Below are positions 1 to 5,925 of a stretch of DNA of 6,665 nucleotides, piece by piece. A model generated the notes under the pieces. It saw only the letters and a program-made list of their open reading frames with translations, had not been told where the DNA came from and did no database searches. The DNA is from an uncultured Bacilli bacterium. GTDB taxonomy: Bacteria > Bacillota_I > Bacilli_A > RF39 > UBA660. How positions within the stretch are numbered: the first letter of the stretch is position 1; every line of letters begins with the position of its first letter. A program made the position numbers and the translations under genes. The stretch is from positions 1-6,665 of the forward strand of contig CATOJL010000077.1 in the NCBI GenBank assembly GCA_951800155.1. The letters run 5' to 3'.

Positions 1-49
1 TTACTAAATCCTTATCTTTTCTTAGATTTCTTCTTTCTTTTCTATTCAT
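1..49 (-). CDS. N-terminal end of a divergent gene, product unknown (runs off window)
   Basis: Reading leftwards from an ATG at 49-47, the frame is open for 16 codons to the window edge: MNRKERRNLRKDKDLV. The start is supported by a Shine-Dalgarno AAGGTGG (complement of 59-65) with a 9-nt spacer, and by a TGnTATAAT promoter further upstream (88-80). The visible residues are very basic and polar (KERR, RKDKD) with no sign of a signal peptide, so a cytoplasmic N-terminus or a tail preceding a membrane segment is possible. Too little is present to assign a family. It is transcribed away from the ABC operon, so 50-213 is a shared divergent control region. The start signals make a real gene likely, but only the start can be seen. 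Confidence 0.6.
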   Translation of the reverse strand, partial: MNRKERRNLRKDKDLV

Positions 50-81
50 TACTACATACCACCTTTTTATTATGTAGTAAT
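48..81. repeat. Perfect 11-bp inverted repeat, candidate operator over the divergent promoter
   Basis: The arms ATTACTACATA (48-58) and TATGTAGTAAT (71-81) are exact reverse complements, separated by 12 nt (59-70). The right arm overlaps the minus-strand -10 hexamer (80-85) and the predicted start near 73. The spacer holds that gene's Shine-Dalgarno, and the left arm ends on its start codon. Because transcription would begin inside the right arm, most transcripts could not form the full RNA hairpin, so a DNA site for a dimeric repressor is the better reading. The half-site TGTAGTA resembles half-sites of BlaI/MecI-type operators as I recall them, but there the halves abut, whereas here they are 12 nt apart. 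Confidence 0.6.
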
Positions 82-88
82 TATATCA
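80..88 (-). promoter_or_regulatory. Extended -10 promoter for the divergent minus-strand gene
   Basis: On the minus strand, positions 88 to 80 read TGATATAAT, a perfect extended -10 (TGnTATAAT). No good -35 is found at 16-18 bp spacing (about 103-109 reads AAGATTC), as is common for extended -10 promoters. Transcription would start near 73, giving a leader of about 24 nt before the ATG at 49. The -10 box overlaps one arm of the inverted repeat 48-81. Confidence 0.55.
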
Positions 89-140
89 AATTTCTTTGCG
101 AAGAATCTTTACTCTTTTTCTCTGTATATGCTTTATTTTA

Positions 141-169
141 TTGACAATTAAGTGAAAAACCGATAAAAT
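141..169 (+). promoter_or_regulatory. Sigma-A-type promoter of the ABC transporter operon
   Basis: A perfect -35 TTGACA (141-146) and a -10 TAAAAT (164-169, one mismatch to TATAAT) are separated by exactly 17 bp. Transcription would start near G176, leaving a 5' leader of about 38 nt with the Shine-Dalgarno AAAGGAG just before the ATG at 214. So strong a core promoter suggests that expression is limited by a repressor, and a palindrome lies at the predicted start. Confidence 0.85.
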
Positions 170-172
170 ATA

Positions 173-197
173 TTTGTATTAGCACAGATAGTACAAA
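173..197. promoter_or_regulatory. Candidate operator for the operon's own GntR/YtrA-type repressor
   Basis: An imperfect palindrome has outer arms TTTGTA (173-178) and TACAAA (192-197), perfectly complementary, with 13 bp between them. Inside, TTA and TAG add two further symmetric pairs, and C183/G187 a third. It begins 4 bp after the -10 box and covers the predicted start, the usual place for a repressor. As I recall, the Bacillus subtilis YtrA operator is AGTGTA-N13-TACACT; the same GTA-N13-TAC core and spacing occur here. The operon encodes a YtrA-type regulator at 3081-3440, so autoregulation is inferred. Confidence 0.6.
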
Positions 198-213
198 AAA
201 AGGAGTTCTTTAT

Positions 214-1110
214 ATGATTACGATTGAAAATGTCTATAAAAAGTTTGGGAAAAATGAGATTTTAAAAAATTTGTCTTGTCAAATCGAGAGTCATTCGATT
301 TATGGTTTAGTTGGTGCGAATGGATCTGGAAAAAGTACTTTGCTTCGATTAATCAATGGTGTTTATGAGATGGATAAGGGGAGTATTCAAATCGATGGGG
401 TAGAGATTAGTGATAAGGAGGAGCTAAAACAAAAACTTGTTTTTGTTCCAGATGATTTATTTTTTTACTCTACTTATACTCTTTTAGATAGTGCTAAGTT
501 TTATAAAGCAATGTATAAAAAGTTTGATATGGAAGCATTCCAAGAAATGGCAACGCTTTTAAAATTAGATTTGCATACGAAAATTTCTACTTTTTCTAAA
601 GGTATGAAAAGACAATGTGCCCTTATTTTAGCGCTTGCTACGAATGCAGAGTATATGTTTTTTGATGAAACATTTGATGGGGTAGACCCTGTTGTTCGAA
701 CTGTACTTAGAAAATTGCTTGCTAAACAAACTTTAGAAAAAGAAGCAACCATTATTATGACAAGTCATAATTTACGAGAATTAGAGGATATCTGTGATAA
801 TTTAGGTCTTTTGTACCAAGGTGGCATCTTATTTCAAAGTGATATTGACACTTTAAAAACAAATATGTGTAAAGTACAGATCTCCTTAAAGGGCGAATTT
901 AGTGAAGAAAATTTTAAGGATTTTTCGGTTTTAAATTATAAGAAATGTGGAAGTGTTGCTACGTTAATTATTCGAGGAACAAGAGAAGAAACAGAAAAAA
1001 AGTTCAAAGACATGAAACCGATTATTCTAGATTATATTCCCATTACTTTAGAAGAATTATTTATTTATGAAATGGAGAGTGTAGGGTATGTTTTTAATGA
1101 AATTATTTAA
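214..1110 (+). CDS. ABC transporter ATP-binding protein, YtrB-like
   Basis: This is the cytoplasmic ATPase that would power the permease encoded next to it. All nucleotide-binding motifs are visible: Walker A GANGSGKST at residues 34-42 (K40), the signature FSKGM at 127-131, Walker B with D151 and catalytic E152, D-loop GVDP 156-159, and switch histidine H185 in TSH. The Q-loop position reads FVPDD (77-81), with Asp where classical ABC ATPases have Gln. Residues from about 215 to 298 form a C-terminal extension typical of ATPases in antibiotic or envelope-stress exporters. The 298-aa length is normal. The start is set by AAAGGAG with an 8-nt spacer. The gene overlaps the permease start, implying translational coupling. 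The pairing with a GntR repressor points to the YtrB group; the transported substrate is unknown. Confidence 0.92.
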   Translation: MITIENVYKKFGKNEILKNLSCQIESHSIYGLVGANGSGKSTLLRLINGVYEMDKGSIQIDGVEISDKEELKQKLVFVPDDLFFYSTYTLLDSAKFYKAMYKKFDMEAFQEMATLLKLDLHTKISTFSKGMKRQCALILALATNAEYMFFDETFDGVDPVVRTVLRKLLAKQTLEKEATIIMTSHNLRELEDICDNLGLLYQGGILFQSDIDTLKTNMCKVQISLKGEFSEENFKDFSVLNYKKCGSVATLIIRGTREETEKKFKDMKPIILDYIPITLEELFIYEMESVGYVFNEII

Positions 1111-3088
1111 TCGAAATTATTTTGCGCAAAATATAAAGAAATCGGCTCCTACACTTGCTCTTTTCTTAGGTGTTTTTCCGTTTCTAAATGTCGTTATATT
1201 TCTTCTTTTAGCGAATGCGAATCCAAGCGGTATAGTTGCAACATTGGATAGTTTATCTATATTGCTTTTAGTTGGCATGTATATCATTCCTGTCGTTTTA
1301 GCAACAGTTTTATATAGCTTTATGTTTAAAAGGAAAAGTATCGACTTTATAGGAAGTATGCCTATTAGCAAGAAAAGCATTTACATTACCAATACTCTAG
1401 GAGGTTTTTTCATTATTTTTTGTGTTCTTCTTATAACGATTATCCTCATGGGAATTGTGTCTTTATTTTTAAGCAATGTATACATGACATTTCCTTTACT
1501 AGTCGATTTATTCGTGGTTTTTCTAGTAGCTTACTTCTTTGTATATGCATCTGTTACTTTAGCATACTCCTTAACAGGAAATATGCTTACTGGATTAGTA
1601 GTTACACTGTTATTTCTTTTCTTTATTCCTTATGTCTGTTATTATAAGGATTCTTTAGTGCAATATACAGGTTCTATGTCTTATATTAAATGTACGAGTG
1701 AGGACTGTAAACCTCCTCACTATACTTGTGAGGAGTATTCTTATACATGTGTAAATCATAAAAAAGAGAATGAATACCAGTTCCACCTCTATTCAAATTA
1801 TGAGAAGAAACAAAACCCACTGCCAGTTTTAACGATTTTTGGTATTTTCGGTATGCAACAAATAGGAACTTTTGTCACTTTTGATCTTCTCCAATTGGGT
1901 GTTACTTTCGCTATAACTATTCTTTACTTTTTAATCGGTTACTTTGTTTATAAAAAAAGAAAACTAGAAGTATGTGAAACTTCATTTTCTAATTTTTATG
2001 TGCACTTACTTGTAAAAGCCTTAACGATGTTGCCAATTTTTACTGTACTTTATGAAATCAATAATAGTGACTCAATTTATGTAAGCATTTTTCTTTTAAT
2101 TCTATTATTTATTTACTATTTTGTATATGATTTAATCACAAGAAAACATATCGAACAAATAAAAAAAAGTATCGTTTCTTTCTTTGTAACAGTAGTTGTT
2201 TTGTTTGGATTTTGTTCTTTCTTTCACCATCTTCCTAAAAAAGAGGCTCCTGTTTTTGAAAGAGAAGAAATGTCAGAAATCGAAGTGTTTCTTTATAATG
2301 AAAACAAAGGGGAAATGGAAACCTATTACGTGAAAGAAAGAGGAACAATTGACAAACTACTTAAATATATGTTAAATGACAAAAAAGAACATGATTATAA
2401 TATTGAAATTTCCTTCTCCGTTGGAAAAAGAGGATATAAAACAAACATACTTTTAGATAAGGAAGAATACCAAGATGTGCTTCAGTCCCTTCCAAATCAG
2501 AAAAAGGTAGAGGAAAAAAACATAGATAAAACGTATGCATTATCTATTTATGGCGATTTCATAAAGGATATGGAATGGTATAAAAAGGAAGTAAGTACTT
2601 TTATTAAAGAAAAAGGGGATATGCCTTCTACTTGTTATACAGATGCTATACTCGTATTCTATCAATATAAAAATCATCAAGTTCAGAAAATAGAAATTCC
2701 TGCTTGTGTTCGTACAGAAATTGAGAAAAAGGTTATGGAAGATAGTAATTGTTATTTTATTAAGTATTTGAAACAGTACTCCCATATTCCTTACTTTGAA
2801 TTAATTACTGCTATAGAGGAAATCGAATATGGCGAAATGTCTTTCTTTAGTGATTATTTTCAGGAAGAAATAACAGACTTTTTTCTTAAACACATAGATA
2901 AAGAAGTTATATTGAATGACAATTTAATCAGTTTTTACCTTGGAAAGTATGATGGATCTAATTTACGGGTTTATTTGAATGCGAGAGATGAATTTCTTGA
3001 TTTGATTCATACACTGAGAAAGCGTGCACAAGATATGGAAGAATACCAGATATACAAGAAAGATGTACGAGGTGAAACGATTGAATAA
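1088..3088 (+). CDS. ABC transporter permease with large extracytoplasmic C-terminal domain (YtrC-like, possibly DUF6449)
   Basis: This is the membrane partner of the upstream ATPase (666 aa). About nine hydrophobic segments are seen: 21-42, 56-79, 99-128, 136-160, 165-186, about 263-287, 306-323, 329-349 and 361-380. Basic clusters (KRK 81-83, SKK 94-96, KKRK 289-292, TRKH 351-354) fall on the cytoplasmic side, which places the 187-246 loop and the 385-666 tail outside the membrane. The loop holds four cysteines (C202, C207, C214, C221). The tail is a soluble alpha/beta-looking domain, perhaps the DUF6449 domain found in permeases of this group; that is from memory and not tested. The FIGSMPISKKSIYITN stretch after TM2 is typical of YtrC-like clostridial permeases. 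ATG 1088 (GGAG, 10-nt spacer) or ATG 1097 (GTAGGG, 10-nt spacer) could start it; both overlap the ATPase gene, by 23 or 14 nt. The substrate is unknown. Confidence 0.82.
   Translation: MFLMKLFNRNYFAQNIKKSAPTLALFLGVFPFLNVVIFLLLANANPSGIVATLDSLSILLLVGMYIIPVVLATVLYSFMFKRKSIDFIGSMPISKKSIYITNTLGGFFIIFCVLLITIILMGIVSLFLSNVYMTFPLLVDLFVVFLVAYFFVYASVTLAYSLTGNMLTGLVVTLLFLFFIPYVCYYKDSLVQYTGSMSYIKCTSEDCKPPHYTCEEYSYTCVNHKKENEYQFHLYSNYEKKQNPLPVLTIFGIFGMQQIGTFVTFDLLQLGVTFAITILYFLIGYFVYKKRKLEVCETSFSNFYVHLLVKALTMLPIFTVLYEINNSDSIYVSIFLLILLFIYYFVYDLITRKHIEQIKKSIVSFFVTVVVLFGFCSFFHHLPKKEAPVFEREEMSEIEVFLYNENKGEMETYYVKERGTIDKLLKYMLNDKKEHDYNIEISFSVGKRGYKTNILLDKEEYQDVLQSLPNQKKVEEKNIDKTYALSIYGDFIKDMEWYKKEVSTFIKEKGDMPSTCYTDAILVFYQYKNHQVQKIEIPACVRTEIEKKVMEDSNCYFIKYLKQYSHIPYFELITAIEEIEYGEMSFFSDYFQEEITDFFLKHIDKEVILNDNLISFYLGKYDGSNLRVYLNARDEFLDLIHTLRKRAQDMEEYQIYKKDVRGETIE
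1697..1735. repeat. Three alternating complementary 8-mers forming mutually exclusive hairpins inside the permease gene
   Basis: AGTGAGGA (1697-1704) is the exact complement of TCCTCACT (1714-1721), with a 9-nt loop. CTCCTCAC (1713-1720) is in turn the exact complement of GTGAGGAG (1728-1735), with a 7-nt loop. The middle arm can therefore pair with either neighbour but not both. The two GTGAGGA copies are direct repeats within DNA encoding the cysteine-rich outer loop (residues about 202-221). They most likely reflect local duplication of a Cys-x6 unit; an RNA switch role is possible but unproven. Confidence 0.55.
3069..3075 (+). promoter_or_regulatory. Ribosome binding site that selects a TTG start for the GntR gene
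   Basis: GAGGTGA at 3069-3075 lies 5 nt before TTG 3081. No comparable site precedes the in-frame ATG at 3024, and the ATG at 3063 lies upstream of this site. The site sits within the final codons of the permease gene, so the repressor would be translated by coupling to it. Confidence 0.6.
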
Positions 3089-3440
3089 TATAGTAAATTT
3101 AGATTATACAAGTCGCATCCCCATCTATGAACAGATTGTAAATCAAATTGAAAGGTATGTTGCTTTAGGAATATTAAAACCCGGGGAACAAATCGCATCC
3201 ATCCGAGAAATGGCAATATGTCTTGGGATTAACCCAAATACAGTGAAAAAAGCTTATTCCATTTTGGACACAAAAAAAATTATTCAGATGTATTCTACAA
3301 AGGGAACGTTTATTGCAGATCATGTGGATTTAGTGGTGGAAGAGAAAATAAAAGAGTTAGAGAAACAAATAAGGGAATTGATGCAAGAATTAGAGGATTT
3401 AGGATATACGAAGGAAAAAATTAGGAAAGATTTATTTTAG
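3081..3440 (+). CDS. GntR-family transcriptional repressor, YtrA subfamily
   Basis: A short winged-helix DNA-binding regulator, 119 aa from the TTG start. Numbering from TTG, residues about 13-79 form the GntR domain: IPIYEQIVNQIERYV (helix 1), LKPGEQIASIREMA (32-45), then the recognition region GINPNTVKKAY (49-59) and the wing STKGTFIA (72-79). Residues 83-119 are a charged helical tail likely to dimerise, in place of the large ligand-binding domain of other GntR groups; this marks the YtrA subfamily. LDYTSRIPIYEQ close to the N-terminus fits the usual start of the family, which supports TTG 3081 over ATG 3024 or ATG 3063. It overlaps the permease gene by 8 nt. It probably represses its own operon through the palindrome at 173-197. 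The signal it senses is unknown; YtrA of B. subtilis responds to lipid II-targeting antibiotics. Confidence 0.88.
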   Translation: MNNIVNLDYTSRIPIYEQIVNQIERYVALGILKPGEQIASIREMAICLGINPNTVKKAYSILDTKKIIQMYSTKGTFIADHVDLVVEEKIKELEKQIRELMQELEDLGYTKEKIRKDLF

Positions 3441-3448
3441 AGGTGTTT

Positions 3449-3541
3449 ATGAAGAGGGATAGAATAAAATTATTATTTTTTACACTCCTCCTCCTTTTAT
3501 CAACCTTTTGTGTTTATGAATGGGCTAGGAGTTTACAATAA
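3449..3541 (+). CDS. Small single-span membrane protein, 30 aa, unknown function
   Basis: An ATG 8 nt after the GntR stop opens a 30-codon frame ending in TAA at 3539-3541. AGAGG (3439-3443) lies 5 nt upstream of the ATG as a Shine-Dalgarno. The protein begins MKRDRIK, then runs into a hydrophobic stretch at about residues 8-23 (LLFFTLLLLLSTFCVY) and ends EWARSLQ. The basic N-terminus inside and one membrane helix make it a plausible real microprotein rather than a secreted one, since no cleavage site is evident. It could modulate the neighbouring permease, as small membrane proteins do for other transporters, but this is inference from position only. A chance open frame of this size is possible; the Shine-Dalgarno, spacing and composition argue against it. 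Confidence 0.55.
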   Translation: MKRDRIKLLFFTLLLLLSTFCVYEWARSLQ

Positions 3542-3601
3542 AGAAATTATGAAACATATTTTCTTTTTGCTTGCAAGGGAAAAAACAGAATCCATCTTTT
3601 A

Positions 3602-3610
3602 TGGTATAAT
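3602..3610 (+). promoter_or_regulatory. Extended -10 promoter of the glycosyltransferase unit
   Basis: TGGTATAAT at 3602-3610 is a perfect TGnTATAAT extended -10. No -35 match lies at 17 bp (3582-3587 is AAAACA), so the promoter would rely on the extended -10. Transcription would start near 3617, with AAAGGA at 3623-3628 and the ATG at 3636, giving a very short leader. No convincing terminator separates it from the operon upstream (3542-3601 has no GC-rich stem followed by a U run), so read-through is also possible. Confidence 0.6.
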
Positions 3611-3635
3611 TTGATAAAATAGAAAGGAAAAAAAT

Positions 3636-5915
3636 ATGTTGTATTATAGTATTATTCTTTTCATTTTTAGTATTTTTCCTTTTTTTTGTCTATATAAAAA
3701 GAAGAGAATTTCTTATAGAATGTATGGACTTCTCCTTCTAGGGAAAATGCTTTTCTCCTTTTTTCTTGCATGGATTTGCTATTTTGATTGTATTCCTTTT
3801 TCCCATATAAAATTATATATTTATTCCTTTTTAATGTTTGATTGTCTTTCTTTGTGTTATTTTTTTCAAAAGAAAAAGAATTTATTTACATTTTTTCTTC
3901 ATGTATTTACCATTCTTCTATTTCTTGAACTATTTCTTTTTAATTTTAGACATTTTGAATCTTTACATAATAAGGAAAGGGAACTTTCAAATTTTATAAT
4001 TCAAGGGGAAGAAAATAATAATCTTTCTATTCCTATAGATTCACAAAAAGAAAAAACTTCTGTTACCTTAGAAATTCCCCACATTAATGAGAAAATTGAA
4101 AATTTATATATAGATGCCTATCTTGTGTCAAATCCTAGAAAAAAATTAGAAGTGACACTTCATGTTACAGATGAAGCCAATGCATATTATTATACACTTC
4201 CATTACGAGAACTCATTCCTACTGTGGAAGAAAGTAAATATATGCGGTTACATACGAGTGGAAAAACAGAAAAAATAAAGATTTCTTTTTCAATGAATCG
4301 TGCAAAAAAGGGTGATTCTCTTCATGTGAATACAATTACCATAAATAAGATAGTCCCTCTACGCTTATGGTTTGTAAGACCTTTATGTATAGCTTTGTTT
4401 ATTACTGTTCTTCGTTTCCTTTGGCCAACATCTCGTTTTTGGAATATCCAGTTAAACTTTAAAGATAAGAAACAGAAATGGGTACTTTATGGAGTTTTAG
4501 GTTTAGAAATGATTTATTTAACAGGAACCGTTTTTTTAAATCCTGTATGGTTAGACAATAAGAAACAAAATGCCCAAGTGGAGTATCATAAATTGGCAAT
4601 GGCTCTTAAGAAAGGTCACTTTTATTTGGATGATGTTGTTCCTAAACAGCTAAAAGAGATGAAAAATCCGTATGATATTACAGCAAGAAGAAGAGTATTT
4701 ACAACGCCTGATACAATCTATTTATGGGATTATGCGTATTATGATTCTAAGTATTATGTATACTTTGGGATTGTCCCTGCTCTTCTTGTTTATGTACCAG
4801 CGAGTTATTTATGTGGTGATTTTGGCTTTCCTAATTTTATTTACATTTATATTACGGGAATATTTTTGGTTTTTGCTTCTTATTTTCTGTTAAAGGAAAT
4901 TTGTGTACGTTATTTTAAACAAATTCCGTTTCTAGTCTTTATTTTATTATGGTTATTTAGTATCAATGCAAGTCAGCTTCCTTATATGATGCACCGCCCA
5001 ACATTCTATTCCATACCGCTTATTACCGCTTTATTTTTTACAATACTAGGTTTATTTTTATGGTTTTCTAGTACAAGAGCGGGTAAGCTAAATAAAAAGC
5101 GCATGGTGTTAGGATCTTTATGTATGGCATTAGTTGCTGGCTGTAGACCACAGTTTTTACTAGGTAGTTTTTTCTGTTTTCCTATTTTTTATTATTCCTA
5201 TCGTCGTAATCAGATTTTAACAAAAAGGAGTTGGAAAGAAACGATTTTATTTTGTATTCCTTATATTGTTGTAGCTATCTTTTTAATGTATTATAATTAT
5301 GCCCGATTTAGTTCTGTCTTTGATTTTGGAGCGAATTATAATTTGACAACTAATGATATGACAAAAAGAGGATTTGTTTTAGAACGAATTCCTTTAGGCA
5401 TTTATACTTATTTATTTGAACCACTAAATACAACTTTACAATTTCCATTTATGGAACCAAGTGTCATAAAAACTTCTTATTTAGGGAGAACTATTACAGA
5501 GAAATTTTTAGGAGGTGCCATTCGTGTACATCTACTACTTATTTTAAGTTTATTTGTATTCTGGTTTCGAAAATATTTTAAAGAGAAAATGTTATATATT
5601 ACTGCATGTTTGGGAACGATTTTTGCTTTTTTCATTATTATTATGGATACAGAAATGGCAGGAATCTTACCACGATATTTAGCAGATTTTATATGGTTAC
5701 TTTTAATAAGTACTACCTTGATTCTTCTTTCAATCTATAGTACGATAAAAGAGGAAAATTTGAAATATATATGGAGAGCATTTCTCGGTTTTGCAACTAT
5801 ATTTACACTAGTTTATAGTTTCTTTTTATCATTTGTTGATATTACTTATTCTCTATGTAATACTAGACCATATTTATTTTATAAAATATATCATTTCTTT
5901 ATGTTTTTTATGTAG
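3636..5915 (+). CDS. Large polytopic membrane protein, probable GT-C-type glycosyltransferase
   Basis: A 759-aa integral membrane protein. Four N-terminal hydrophobic segments (about 3-20, 31-50, 56-77, 84-104) are followed by a hydrophilic region at 107-240, rich in predicted strands (LYIDAYLV, LEVTLHVTD, IKISFSMN), probably an extracytoplasmic beta domain. Further segments lie at 245-264 and 283-303, and at least seven more follow to the C-terminus. The loop after the 283-303 segment carries features I associate with bacterial GT-C enzymes: EYHKLAMALKKGHFYLD (316-332), NPYD (344-347), and the tract from WDYAYYDSKYYVYFG to PALL (364-383). GCRPQFLLG (502-510) and the late PRYLADFIW (679-687) add support. 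Such enzymes move a sugar from a polyprenyl-phosphate donor to an acceptor outside the membrane; the acceptor here is unknown. AAAGGA lies 7 nt before the ATG. The adjacent GT2 gene fits a donor supplier. An uncharacterised membrane protein without catalytic activity is the alternative. Confidence 0.65.
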   Translation: MLYYSIILFIFSIFPFFCLYKKKRISYRMYGLLLLGKMLFSFFLAWICYFDCIPFSHIKLYIYSFLMFDCLSLCYFFQKKKNLFTFFLHVFTILLFLELFLFNFRHFESLHNKERELSNFIIQGEENNNLSIPIDSQKEKTSVTLEIPHINEKIENLYIDAYLVSNPRKKLEVTLHVTDEANAYYYTLPLRELIPTVEESKYMRLHTSGKTEKIKISFSMNRAKKGDSLHVNTITINKIVPLRLWFVRPLCIALFITVLRFLWPTSRFWNIQLNFKDKKQKWVLYGVLGLEMIYLTGTVFLNPVWLDNKKQNAQVEYHKLAMALKKGHFYLDDVVPKQLKEMKNPYDITARRRVFTTPDTIYLWDYAYYDSKYYVYFGIVPALLVYVPASYLCGDFGFPNFIYIYITGIFLVFASYFLLKEICVRYFKQIPFLVFILLWLFSINASQLPYMMHRPTFYSIPLITALFFTILGLFLWFSSTRAGKLNKKRMVLGSLCMALVAGCRPQFLLGSFFCFPIFYYSYRRNQILTKRSWKETILFCIPYIVVAIFLMYYNYARFSSVFDFGANYNLTTNDMTKRGFVLERIPLGIYTYLFEPLNTTLQFPFMEPSVIKTSYLGRTITEKFLGGAIRVHLLLILSLFVFWFRKYFKEKMLYITACLGTIFAFFIIIMDTEMAGILPRYLADFIWLLLISTTLILLSIYSTIKEENLKYIWRAFLGFATIFTLVYSFFLSFVDITYSLCNTRPYLFYKIYHFFMFFM

Positions 5916-5925
5916 GAGGAGAGTT

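Noticed and set aside
48..81. RNA hairpin or riboswitch reading of the perfect inverted repeat
   Set aside because: The predicted start near 73 falls inside the right arm, so the main transcript would lack most of that arm; kept as an operator candidate instead.
92..105. Small inverted repeat TTCTT-TGCG-AAGAA in the divergent region
   Set aside because: Only 5 bp of A/T-rich stem; expected by chance in such AT-rich DNA.
3024..3080. In-frame ATG codons (3024, 3063) as start of the GntR gene
   Set aside because: Neither has a good Shine-Dalgarno, and the added residues precede the usual N-terminus of the family; TTG 3081 fits better.
2540..3216. Minus-strand open frames (2540-2785, 3007-3216)
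   Set aside because: They lie opposite well-supported genes, lack ribosome binding sites and give no recognisable protein.
3561..3585. Possible terminator hairpin around TTGCTTGCAA
   Set aside because: The stem is mostly A-U and G-U pairs around a small CUUG loop and is followed by A residues rather than a U run.
3549..3614. A 21-codon frame (begins MKHIFFLLAREK) after the microprotein
   Set aside because: No Shine-Dalgarno, and its end overlaps the extended -10 promoter of the next unit; likely chance.
4672..4893. Plus-strand 73-aa hydrophobic open frame
   Set aside because: It is a frame-shifted shadow of the GT-C-like gene, whose motifs lie in the main frame over the same bases.
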